64,000 nt of DNA from Virgibacillus aidingensis (GTDB taxonomy: Bacteria > Bacillota > Bacilli > Bacillales > Amphibacillaceae): positions 26,802-90,801 of the forward strand of contig NZ_WIXN01000019.1 in assembly GCF_010994035.1 (NCBI RefSeq), read 5' to 3'. Below the pieces are notes generated by a model. The model searched no databases. It saw only the letters and a program-made list of their open reading frames with translations, and was not told the origin of the DNA. A program made the position numbers and the translations under genes. Numbering within the stretch: position 1 is the first letter of the stretch; each line of letters opens with the position of its first letter. Below, piece after piece: positions 25,701 to 34,181 of this stretch.

Positions 25701-27661
25701 CTGTTGATCGCACTCCTCGTGAGTGCGTGGATTGAAATTCAAATGGCTCAAGAGGTGATAGATGGCAAACACATCGCACTCCTCGTGAGTGCGTGGATTG
25801 AAATCAAATTAGGGTAAAGCACATCCAATGGCACTTGTATCGCACTCCTCGTGAGTGCGTGGATTGAAATTCTAATGACATCCCAATATTGTTTGTTTAA
25901 TTTATATCGCACTCCTCGTGAGTGCGTGGATTGAAATTACAAGGTGGTGACTGCATGAATTTAGACAGGGCATCGCACTCCTCGTGAGTGCGTGGATTGA
26001 AATCACCCCTTTATCGTTCATTTACACCGCCTCCTAAGATCGCACTCCTCGTGAGTGCGTGGATTGAAATCTGCCACAACCAAAGCAATGAAATGTCTGC
26101 TGCTATCGCACTCCTCGTGAGTGCGTGGATTGAAATACAAAACAAAAGATGCCGGATGCACAGTTACAGGATCGCACTCCTCGTGAGTGCGTGGATTGAA
26201 ATTGTGAGGATAGAAAATAAAATAAACGGGAACTACATCGCACTCCTCGTGAGTGCGTGGATTGAAATGACTGGTTTAATACCATAAGGGATGAATATGC
26301 AAAATCGCACTCCTCGTGAGTGCGTGGATTGAAATTTAAAAAAGGGCGTTTGGAGTATGGACAAACAATAATCGCACTCCTCGTGAGTGCGTGGATTGAA
26401 ATTGATTGCCTGTGGTGCATTGAGGACTGCCTCACATCGCACTCCTCGTGAGTGCGTGGATTGAAATAAAATATCCCTTTGCCCTTATATCAGCAAATAA
26501 ATATCGCACTCCTCGTGAGTGCGTGGATTGAAATTGGTTCTGCGACATATATGTGTCATAAGGATCACATCGCACTCCTCGTGAGTGCGTGGATTGAAAT
26601 TTAAAACAAATACAGGAGGTAATTTAAATGTCCATATCGCACTCCTCGTGAGTGCGTGGATTGAAATACACCATCAGTCATTTATATAGGCACGTATAAC
26701 GAATCGCACTCCTCGTGAGTGCGTGGATTGAAATGCCCCGGTCCAAACTTCCGCATGACTGAATTAAAATCGCACTCCTCGTGAGTGCGTGGATTGAAAT
26801 CACAATGAATTTAACTGTATTGCACAAGCCTCAATCGCACTCCTCGTGAGTGCGTGGATTGAAATATGATAGTGACTATATCTCCCAGATCGTAGTCAAT
26901 ATCGCACTCCTCGTGAGTGCGTGGATTGAAATTTTTCAAGTACGCGGGAACCAGAGCGTGTGGAAAATCGCACTCCTCGTGAGTGCGTGGATTGAAATGT
27001 CACGAAACCAACAGAATACGTGGTTTCAGTCAATCGCACTCCTCGTGAGTGCGTGGATTGAAATCTTTAGCATAAGCAATACCAGCAGAACCAGTAGTAT
27101 CGCACTCCTCGTGAGTGCGTGGATTGAAATTCGATGTACTGAACTTCGGTCATTACTTTTGCTAGCATCGCACTCCTCGTGAGTGCGTGGATTGAAATGA
27201 TTTGGTAGGCTTCCTCAACCCATACAAACGCCATCGCACTCCTCGTGAGTGCGTGGATTGAAATCAAAATCGAATGTCATCATCAAATTGGGTACGGTCA
27301 TCGCACTCCTCGTGAGTGCGTGGATTGAAATGCTTCTATCGCTTATGAAATGTCAAAAAGTGAGATCGCACTCCTCGTGAGTGCGTGGATTGAAATTAGA
27401 ATATATCTCACAGGTGATGAAGGATTTCCAAATCGCACTCCTCGTGAGTGCGTGGATTGAAATCTCTTGGATGGGGAGATGGGGTGAGGCGAGAATCATC
27501 GCACTCCTCGTGAGTGCGTGGATTGAAATACGCGGTCATGGTATGGAGTAGGAGATTTTCAGAATCGCACTCCTCGTGAGTGCGTGGATTGAAATAGTCT
27601 ACATATACACAAGATCAGTTGGATCAAGTATCGCACTCCTTGTGAGTGCGCGGTTTAGAAT
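22728..27661 (+). CRISPR. Type I-C CRISPR array, 75 repeats, 74 spacers
   Basis: Repeat of 32 bp starting ATCGCACTCCTCGTGAG and ending TGCGTGGATTGAAAT, with stem GCACTC/GAGTGC; spacers mostly 33-36 bp. I counted 75 repeat starts from 22728 to 27630. All appear identical except the last (27630-27661), which has changes in the loop and the 3' part (GCGCGGTTTAGAAT), as expected for the leader-distal end. The leader lies on the cas2 side and the array is read on the plus strand. Spacers 15 (23688-23720) and 26 (24416-24451) share 33 bp. Confidence 0.99.
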
Positions 27662-27940
27662 TTAAAACGGTCCAACTATTAAATAATTGGATAGCTGCAC
27701 CCTCATTATTTCATTATGCCCGTTTTTGTTTAGCTCTTTGAATTTTCAGTATTATTAAGTGATTTTAATTTTGAAGACACATTCATAGTATCAAATTTTG
27801 CAATATCTTTTTTTTTCATCATCTGTAGAAAAAGATTGTTAGACACCATATTTTCGATCTGCTATTCTACAACTAAACCATATGTATAAATCACCCATAC
27901 CCCCAAATATACATAAACTACACTAAAAAGAAAAAAGGAT
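27662..27940. other. Intergenic region after the array
   Basis: 280 AT-rich bp with runs of T; no degenerate repeats beyond the last one and no ORF with a ribosome site were seen. Confidence 0.4.
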
Positions 27941-28987
27941 GTGTCTGCAATTAAAAAGTATTATGTCTCTGCAAACACGGCGGAAGGCTTTATCAATTTG
28001 CTGCCTTCCAATGTAAAAGACCTTAAATATGTCATTATCCTTAAACATCCATCGTATAAGTTAAAAACTGCTGTCATCAAAAAAGTAATAGAAAGGCATA
28101 AAGACAATGAGTTGGAAATACTTTTAAGTCCTAAACAAAAGGCGTACTTGGATGGGGTTATCATCCGTGACAAAAAGGCAGCAGTTATCATTGAAAATAT
28201 CACAACACCGAACCTACCTGGCGCCATAGAAATCGACTTAAATTTATTTACATCCGTTCAAATCCCCAAAGACTTAAGCAATGAAAAACAAAAAATTCAG
28301 GAATACATGAACTTAGCCTATGATCATTTTCAAAACGGCTTGAAAATCCACGATGACCTGGAAGCGATCTATATCAACGAAATGGATTTCCAAAAAGCGG
28401 ATGAACTGGCTGAAACCTTCATAGAAAAGATGCTTGATGGCATGCCGGAAAGACCAAAAAAAGGAAATATTTACTATCGGCTTTTTGGGACGAATACTGC
28501 CGATGGCGTGGTCAATGAAGTTCCGCATATTACTCAAAGTGTATCTAAAGCTTACTTTATCAAAGGCCGAGCCGGTACAGGAAAATCCACCTTTATGAAA
28601 AAAATTGCAGAAGCATGCCGGCAACATGGTTTTGACATAGAACAATATTACTGCAGTTTTGACCCGAACAGCATTGATATGGTACTTGTGAGGGAATTGG
28701 ATTTCTGTATTTTTGACAGTACGGACCCGCATGAATTTTTTCCTGAACGCAATGATGATGAAATCATTGATATATATGAAATAGCTGTGTCACCCGGTAC
28801 CGATGAAAAGTATGCAAAAGAAATAAAAGAAACACATGACCATTATAAATCCTATATGAAAAATGGAATCAAAAAAATAAAAAAAGCCGGCGAACATCTT
28901 GAAACAATAGAGCAGCAATTTTATTTTAAAGATGAAGAAATAAAAAACATTACAGATTTTATAACGGAAAAGGCAATAGTGCAGTAG
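27941..28987 (+). CDS. P-loop ATPase-like protein of unknown function (PRK06851-like)
   Basis: A 348-aa protein with Walker A in K-G-R-A-G-T-G-K-S-T (around residues 210-219) in the middle and a long lysine/glutamate helical C-terminus. The N-terminal K-Y-Y-V-S-A-N-T-A-E-G-F motif matches a Bacillaceae family that carries two related halves, of which only the second keeps the P-loop. No function is established. The start is unclear: AAAAAAGGA ends 1 base before the GTG at 27941, too close; no other normal start lies downstream. It follows the CRISPR array on the same strand but nothing ties it to CRISPR function. Confidence 0.7.
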   Translation: MSAIKKYYVSANTAEGFINLLPSNVKDLKYVIILKHPSYKLKTAVIKKVIERHKDNELEILLSPKQKAYLDGVIIRDKKAAVIIENITTPNLPGAIEIDLNLFTSVQIPKDLSNEKQKIQEYMNLAYDHFQNGLKIHDDLEAIYINEMDFQKADELAETFIEKMLDGMPERPKKGNIYYRLFGTNTADGVVNEVPHITQSVSKAYFIKGRAGTGKSTFMKKIAEACRQHGFDIEQYYCSFDPNSIDMVLVRELDFCIFDSTDPHEFFPERNDDEIIDIYEIAVSPGTDEKYAKEIKETHDHYKSYMKNGIKKIKKAGEHLETIEQQFYFKDEEIKNITDFITEKAIVQ

Positions 28988-29102
28988 AACATTACCCCAC
29001 TTTAATTTATGATCATTTTCCTGCAATTGATTCGAATCACTTAAAAACGCACTTCTTTATGGTACGATAAAATGAGGAAAAGGTTTAAGGGTGGGGAATA
29101 AT

Positions 29103-29789
29103 ATGCGAACATCACGGGAAGTGGATTTATCCAACTTTGAGTTTTTATCCTATTTTAATGCGGAAGAACTTGCTGAATTAAAGACAATGCTGTTTGAGCG
29201 GACCTACAAAAAAAATCAGCTGCTGTTTACGGAGGGAGATCCACGGGAAAGAATTTTCCTCCTGGCAGACGGCTATGTCAAGCTGGAAAAAACAAACCGG
29301 GATGCAAACATGCTTTATATTAATTATATTAGCCCGAATGATTTTTTTCCGTATGTAGGATTATTTAATGAAGAATATTACCGATATTCCGCTTATGCAG
29401 TAACTGATATCCATGTTTACTATATTCCTGCCAGAAAGTTTGAATCCATCATACCTCATAAAAAAGAAATGCTGCTGCACATTATTAAGCGTCTTGATCT
29501 ATTGACAAGAAGGCATCAGGACCGTCTTCAGACCATTTCTACGCCGCTTGCTTCAGATAGAGTGGAACAAACGATCAGTTATTTGTGTCAGAATTTTTCC
29601 TCGAAACACGGAGAGGATTACTATGTGGACATTCCTGTTACTATGGTGGAAATGGCTAAAATAGCAGGCACTTCACGGGAAACAGTGTCTCAAGTTTATA
29701 AGATGTTAAAAGAGGACCATATTATTTCACTTAATGGAAAGAAAATTATTGTGCACGATGCCGAATATTTTTTAGGTAAAATACAATAA
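29103..29789 (+). CDS. Crp/Fnr-family regulator, ArcR-like
   Basis: A 228-aa regulator: N-terminal cyclic-nucleotide-like beta-barrel (E-G-D-P-R-E-R-I-F-L-L-A-D-G-Y-V-K, about residues 40-60), long dimer helix, and C-terminal winged helix with E-M-A-K-I-A-G-T-S-R-E-T-V-S (recognition helix). Closest in style to ArcR, which activates arginine-deiminase genes under anaerobic conditions; no iron-sulfur cysteine cluster of FNR is visible. ATG 29103 has AAGGGTGGGG 6 bases upstream. It precedes a carbamoyltransferase-like/carbamate kinase-like pair with a CRP-type palindrome between, so it very likely controls that pair. Confidence 0.85.
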   Translation: MRTSREVDLSNFEFLSYFNAEELAELKTMLFERTYKKNQLLFTEGDPRERIFLLADGYVKLEKTNRDANMLYINYISPNDFFPYVGLFNEEYYRYSAYAVTDIHVYYIPARKFESIIPHKKEMLLHIIKRLDLLTRRHQDRLQTISTPLASDRVEQTISYLCQNFSSKHGEDYYVDIPVTMVEMAKIAGTSRETVSQVYKMLKEDHIISLNGKKIIVHDAEYFLGKIQ

Positions 29790-29840
29790 AGGATGAAGTA
29801 AGACCGGCTTACCTGAACTAATTCGGTTATTCTTTCACTA

Positions 29841-29866
29841 ATTCTTGTGAAGTAATTCACAAGAAT
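29841..29866. promoter_or_regulatory. CRP/FNR-type operator
   Basis: Perfect palindrome ATTCTTGTGAA (29841-29851) - GTAA - TTCACAAGAAT (29856-29866), containing the consensus TGTGA-N6-TCACA. Probable binding site of the ArcR-like protein. Confidence 0.7.
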
Positions 29867-29930
29867 TTCTCGCCTCAAAAATAATGCCAAATATACCACA
29901 CTACTAATGTCAAATCCTTCGCTTCCTATA

Positions 29931-29996
29931 TGTGAAAACATTAACAAATAGACTGCAATATGCCCTGCATCCAGATTTCAGCAATCCTTTTATAAT
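29931..29996 (+). promoter_or_regulatory. Candidate activator-dependent promoter of the carbamoyltransferase-like gene
   Basis: A second, weaker site TGTGA-N6-TAACA (29931-29946) lies about 64 bp before the start expected from a perfect TATAAT at 29991-29996; the -35 (CATCCA) is poor. This spacing suits activation by a Crp/Fnr protein. Confidence 0.5.
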
Positions 29997-30068
29997 AGTA
30001 ATTGAAGAAGTATTTACCTATAAGCATAAATTGGAAGAATTCAGCCCACACATAAGGAGGTTTTCGGC

Positions 30069-31106
30069 ATGGAAACCGCAAAGCTGGATATGAGCGGAAG
30101 GAGCTTTTTAACATTATTAAATTTTTCAGAGGAAGAAATACATTACTTCGTTGACTTGGCTAAGGAGTTAAAAGAAAAGAAGAGGGCCGGGGAGCCGCAT
30201 CGTTATCTTGAGGGTCAAAATATTGCCTTACTTTTCGAGAAACCATCTATGCCTGCACGTTTTGCCCATACAGCAGCCTGTGCAGACGCAGGTGCGCATC
30301 CTGCTTATTTTGGAAAAAGTGATTTGGATTTTGGAAAAATGGAATCTGTAGCCGATATTGCTAAAGTGCTGGGAAGAATGTTTGATGGCATATGGTTTTA
30401 CGGTTATAAGCAAAAAACGGTGGAAGAACTGGCTGTACACGCTGGTATTCCTGTCTGGAATGGAATGACAGATAAATACTATCCGAGCCAAATGATAGCA
30501 GATTTTCTTACGATCCAGGAAAATGTGGGTCATTTGAAAGGGGTTCGTCTTGCTTATGCAGGGAACGGCCGGAGCAATGTTGCAGCAAGCTTGCTGATTG
30601 GCGGGGCGAAAGTCGGGATGGATATTCGTATATGTTCACCTGAGGAGCTTTTCCCAAACCCGGACACGATTCATCATGCTGAAGAAATTTCAAAATCCAC
30701 TAGTGGCAAAATAATAGTGACCTCCAAGATCGAGGAAGCCGTTGATGGGGCGGATGCGATTTATACAGATGGATGGATTGCGAGCGATGTTGAAGCACAT
30801 GCCGGGGAAAAAATTCATTTACTTAAGCCATATCAGGTAAATGAACGGATGCTGGATTTAACCGGTAATAAAAATGTTTTGTTTTTGCATTGCTTACCGA
30901 GCTTTCACGATTTAAGCACGGAAATCGGCCGGCAAGTGTATGAAAAATACGGAATAAAAGAGATGGAAGTTACTGATGATGTTTTTCGGAGCAGGAATTC
31001 AATTGTATTTGATCAGGCGGAAAATCGATTGCATACTATGAAAGCGATTATGGTAGCTGCAAATGGAATGGGATTGAATAGGAAGAATGATTTTCCCGGC
31101 AATTAA
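30069..31106 (+). CDS. Ornithine/other carbamoyltransferase-like protein with altered active site
   Basis: A 345-aa member of the aspartate/ornithine carbamoyltransferase fold; the second domain (G-N-G-R-S-N-V-A, I-G-G-A-K-V-G-M-D) and the H-C-L-P motif (274-277) are well preserved. The carbamoyl-phosphate loop, normally S-T-R-T, is S-M-P-A (60-63); H-P-T-Q is Y-P-S-Q (138-141); Y-R-G-F is F-Y-G-Y; and the ornithine loop D-V-W-V-S-M-G is D-G-W-I-A-S-D. The arginine of L-G-R-M remains. So it is unlikely to be a normal ornithine carbamoyltransferase; a different acyl phosphate or a regulatory role is possible. Strong AAGGAGG start; carbamate kinase-like gene 17 bp downstream. Confidence 0.85.
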   Translation: METAKLDMSGRSFLTLLNFSEEEIHYFVDLAKELKEKKRAGEPHRYLEGQNIALLFEKPSMPARFAHTAACADAGAHPAYFGKSDLDFGKMESVADIAKVLGRMFDGIWFYGYKQKTVEELAVHAGIPVWNGMTDKYYPSQMIADFLTIQENVGHLKGVRLAYAGNGRSNVAASLLIGGAKVGMDIRICSPEELFPNPDTIHHAEEISKSTSGKIIVTSKIEEAVDGADAIYTDGWIASDVEAHAGEKIHLLKPYQVNERMLDLTGNKNVLFLHCLPSFHDLSTEIGRQVYEKYGIKEMEVTDDVFRSRNSIVFDQAENRLHTMKAIMVAANGMGLNRKNDFPGN

Positions 31107-31123
31107 AAAAAGAGGTGATAGCC

Positions 31124-32095
31124 ATGAATGGTAAAAGAATTGTCGTTGTCCTTGGCGGAAATCTGGCCCAGACGGAAGGCAGGTCTGCCTACACGCAGCA
31201 AAGATTACTGGAGAAGACTGCTATAGAGCTGGCAAAGCTTATAAAAGAAGGGCACCAGCTAGTTATCACATATGACAATACTTATCAGTTGGAGAACGTT
31301 TATTTGCAGCAAATGCAGTCAGAACGTATGGATCATCCGTCCATGCCATTAGATGTATGCGGTGCACTGAGCCAGGGAATGATTGGTTATTGGCTGGAAA
31401 ATGCACTCGATCTCCGCTTAAGAGAGTTTGGTATTATTAAACCGGTTGTTTCACTTGTTACAAGAGCAGAAGTAGACCCGGCAGATGAAGCTTTTTGGAA
31501 TCCGGTATGGCCCATTGGACCTTATTATACAGAAAAAGAGTCAAATGCATTGATGGAAGAAACCGGGGAAGCATATCTGGAAGTGGATCCGAATAAAGGC
31601 TGGCGGAAGGTTGTACCATCGCTTATGCCTATTAAGATTTTGGAGCAGCAGGCGGTTGAGACATTGGCAGATAGCGGCCATATCGTCATTTGTGCCGGTG
31701 GCGGCGGTGTTCCGGTAATTTACAGGAGAGGCAGATATATTGGTGTTGAAGGTGTCGTGGACAAGGATTTTGCATCGAAGAAACTTGCTGAAGAAATCAA
31801 CGCTGATGTACTGCTAATGCTAACGGAAGTGGATCATGCTTATGTCCATTTTAATACTCCGGATGAACAGGCACTTCAACTGGTGGAAACGGATGAAATC
31901 GAACATTTGCTAAATGAGAACCACTTTGCACCCGGCAGCATGCTTCGGAAAATAAGGGCAGGCATAGACTTCGCCAAAACCTGTACTGACAAGGAATGCA
32001 TTATTACCTCTTTGGACCGGGCAAGTGAAGCACTCCAAGGCAAAACCGGCACAAAAATTGTGAAACAGAGGGACGGTTCTCTTGTATCCAATTGA
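31124..32095 (+). CDS. Carbamate kinase-like protein with altered substrate site
   Basis: A 323-aa amino-acid-kinase-fold protein of the ArcC family. The nucleotide half is intact (C-A-G-G-G-G-V-P, V-V-D-K-D, L-T-E-V-D-H-A-Y, P-G-S-M-L). The carbamate/phosphate half is not: H-G-N-G-P-Q-V-G reads Y-D-N-T-Y-Q-L-E (50-57), the catalytic lysine in N-P-T-K-P-I-G-P is tryptophan (about 129), and S-P-K-P is S-L-M-P. It probably phosphorylates something other than carbamate, or is non-catalytic. ATG 31124 has AGAGGTG 6 bases before it. Its last codons (G-T-K-I-V then K-Q-R-D-G-S-L-V-S-N) are encoded by the dispersed repeat starting at 32071. Confidence 0.85.
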   Translation: MNGKRIVVVLGGNLAQTEGRSAYTQQRLLEKTAIELAKLIKEGHQLVITYDNTYQLENVYLQQMQSERMDHPSMPLDVCGALSQGMIGYWLENALDLRLREFGIIKPVVSLVTRAEVDPADEAFWNPVWPIGPYYTEKESNALMEETGEAYLEVDPNKGWRKVVPSLMPIKILEQQAVETLADSGHIVICAGGGGVPVIYRRGRYIGVEGVVDKDFASKKLAEEINADVLLMLTEVDHAYVHFNTPDEQALQLVETDEIEHLLNENHFAPGSMLRKIRAGIDFAKTCTDKECIITSLDRASEALQGKTGTKIVKQRDGSLVSN

Positions 32096-32247
32096 GTGGC
32101 TGATATTATGTTTGATGCATAGTAAATACGGTGTGTTATGCGCAGTAAAATGCAGTACTATTATATGGATATTGACGGTTCTCCAGCAATATATGAATCG
32201 CTGTTTTCAGACATAGAGAGAACAATTTTGCAACAAGAGAACCGTCC
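32071..32247. repeat. Dispersed inverted-repeat element (GGACGGTTCTCTTGT family), copy 1
   Basis: GGACGGTTCTCTTGT (32071-32085) and its exact reverse complement ACAAGAGAACCGTCC (32233-32247) bound about 150 bp. An inner GACGGTTCTC (32173-32182) repeats the motif and can also pair with the right end. The same words bound 55682-55824. No ORF inside. Confidence 0.7.
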
Positions 32248-32284
32248 TGCTGTTGCAAGCTAGGATAAATAATAAAGATATATG

Positions 32285-32311
32285 AGACCAAATCGTTGAC
32301 CGGTTTGGTCT
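32285..32311. terminator. Hairpin, possible terminator of the kinase-like gene
   Basis: AGACCAAA (32285-32292) pairs with TTTGGTCT (32304-32311); T tail is weak (GTTCATGTAAT). Confidence 0.4.
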
Positions 32312-32453
32312 GTTCATGTAATAAAATTTAAAGCAGAATGCCGATACTTAACATGGATTCTTGGATTTAAGGGAATAGTAAGGGAACAGGAGAACATAAA
32401 AGTATGTTACCCTGAAAGAAATAAATTATTTGCGATATAAGGGTGGATCACGT

Positions 32454-33926
32454 ATGGTTACACAAATGATCAATCAGGCAGCGTGGGATTTGGAAGACAC
32501 TTATTCCGAGTTACCTGAATTATTTTATACAAAGCAGCAGCCTGCACAAGCAAAAGATCCTGAGCTGGTTATTTTTAATCAACCGCTTGCAAAATCCATC
32601 GGACTGCAAACAGAAAAGCTGAGTGGGGAAGCACTGGCAAATGTGTTTTCGGGCAACCAGCTGCCGGATGAAGCAGATCCACTTGCTCAAGCCTATGCAG
32701 GCCACCAATTTGGTCATTTTACAATGCTCGGGGATGGCCGGGCGGTTTTAATTGGTGAAAAATTATCCCCATCGGGAGAGCGGTTTGATATTCAGTTAAA
32801 GGGTGCGGGAAGAACACCATACTCCCGTGGAGGAGACGGCCGGGCAGCACTTGGCCCGATGCTGCGCGAATATATTATCAGTGAGGCAATGCACGGACTC
32901 GGCATACCGACCTCTCGCAGTCTGGCAGTAACGACTACAGGTGAAAAAGTGAGAAGAGAGACATTTTTGACAGGCGCGATTGTAACCCGGATCGCTTCCA
33001 GCCATATACGGGTAGGGACATTTGAATATGCAGCCCGCTGGGGATCGCTTGAAGATTTGAAAGCGTTGGCTGACTATACAATTAACCGCCATTTTCCGGA
33101 AATAAAAGAGCATGAAAACCCCTATTTATCTCTGTATGAGAAGGTGATCGATCGCCAGGCATCACTCATAGCCGGCTGGCAGCTGATTGGATTTATCCAT
33201 GGCGTCATGAACACGGATAATATGACGGTCAGTGGAGAGACAATTGATTACGGGCCATGTGCATTTATGAATCAATATGATCCGAAGACTGTTTTTAGTT
33301 CCATTGATGTCAATGGCCGGTATGCTTACGAAAACCAGCCGGGAATCGGGGAATGGAATCTGGCCCGGTTTGCGGAAGCTTTGCTGCCGCTATTTCAGGA
33401 GGACAGTGAAAAAGCGGTGGCAACAGCGCAGCATGCACTGGGAAATTATGCAAAGCTTTACTGGGGTTATTGGTTATCCGGCATGCGGAAAAAATTAGGG
33501 CTGGCAATCGAAAAAGAAGAGGATGAATCGTTGGTAAAAGAGCTGCTGCAGTTGATGGAAAACCACGAGGCAGACTTTACGAACACTTTTCGATTATTGA
33601 CATTAAATGATCAGGATAACAGTGAATTATTTACCAGCAGAGGGTTTAGAGAATGGAAGAAAAAATGGAAAGAGAGACAAACTGCTGAATTAAATACTAA
33701 AAAGGAAATGGAAGCGCTGATGAAAGAAAACAACCCTTTCATTATTCCGCGTAATCATCTTGTGGAGGAAGCGTTGGAAGCAGCGGTCGAAAAGCAGGAT
33801 TATTCGGTAATGAATCAATTGCTTGATATACTTTCCAGACCATATGACTATAATCAAATTCAGGAGAAATACTTCCTTCCTCCGAACCCAAGTGACGAGC
33901 CTTTTGTAACGTATTGCGGTACGTGA
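32454..33926 (+). CDS. selO: SelO/YdiU protein adenylyltransferase (pseudokinase)
   Basis: A 490-aa protein of the SelO family, which transfers AMP to Ser/Thr/Tyr residues and helps in oxidative stress. Family motifs: [34 protein letters not shown] and D-Y-G-P-C-A-F-M, the last two holding the metal-binding N and D. ATG 32454 has GGGTGGA 6 bases upstream; the longer frame begins with TTG without a ribosome site. It ends in Y-C-G-T without the selenocysteine found in some bacterial or eukaryotic forms (C-terminal cysteine present). Confidence 0.94.
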   Translation: MVTQMINQAAWDLEDTYSELPELFYTKQQPAQAKDPELVIFNQPLAKSIGLQTEKLSGEALANVFSGNQLPDEADPLAQAYAGHQFGHFTMLGDGRAVLIGEKLSPSGERFDIQLKGAGRTPYSRGGDGRAALGPMLREYIISEAMHGLGIPTSRSLAVTTTGEKVRRETFLTGAIVTRIASSHIRVGTFEYAARWGSLEDLKALADYTINRHFPEIKEHENPYLSLYEKVIDRQASLIAGWQLIGFIHGVMNTDNMTVSGETIDYGPCAFMNQYDPKTVFSSIDVNGRYAYENQPGIGEWNLARFAEALLPLFQEDSEKAVATAQHALGNYAKLYWGYWLSGMRKKLGLAIEKEEDESLVKELLQLMENHEADFTNTFRLLTLNDQDNSELFTSRGFREWKKKWKERQTAELNTKKEMEALMKENNPFIIPRNHLVEEALEAAVEKQDYSVMNQLLDILSRPYDYNQIQEKYFLPPNPSDEPFVTYCGT

Positions 33927-34104
33927 TTTATTGCAGTATGCCAAATCACGATTAATAATTGCCATGCCATGTTATGAAAACCTCTTATAAGTTCCCGAAC
34001 GATTGAAATATTTTCTCTTCAGGTCTTCGTTCGGTAACTTATCATTTTAATGAATGTCAGAATACTATGGCGGTCATTCGCCGAACCTATAAGGTAATTA
34101 AATG

Positions 34105-34133
34105 ATAGGCATTTATGCTGTATAAATGCCTAT
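34105..34133. terminator. Bidirectional terminator between selO and the CAP gene
   Basis: ATAGGCATTTAT (34105-34116) pairs perfectly with ATAAATGCCTAT (34122-34133); convergent genes on both sides. Confidence 0.65.
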
Positions 34134-34181
34134 ATGAAAAACGGTTGGTAAGTTTTTTTACCACTCATCCCGGAGCGTTTG

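Noticed and set aside
22638..27267. Many ORFs on both strands inside the CRISPR array
   Set aside because: All consist of repeated translations of the 32-bp repeat interrupted by spacers; no ribosome sites.
29841..29866. Palindrome after the ArcR-like gene as a terminator
   Set aside because: No T run follows and the core is an exact CRP-type consensus, so an operator is the better reading.
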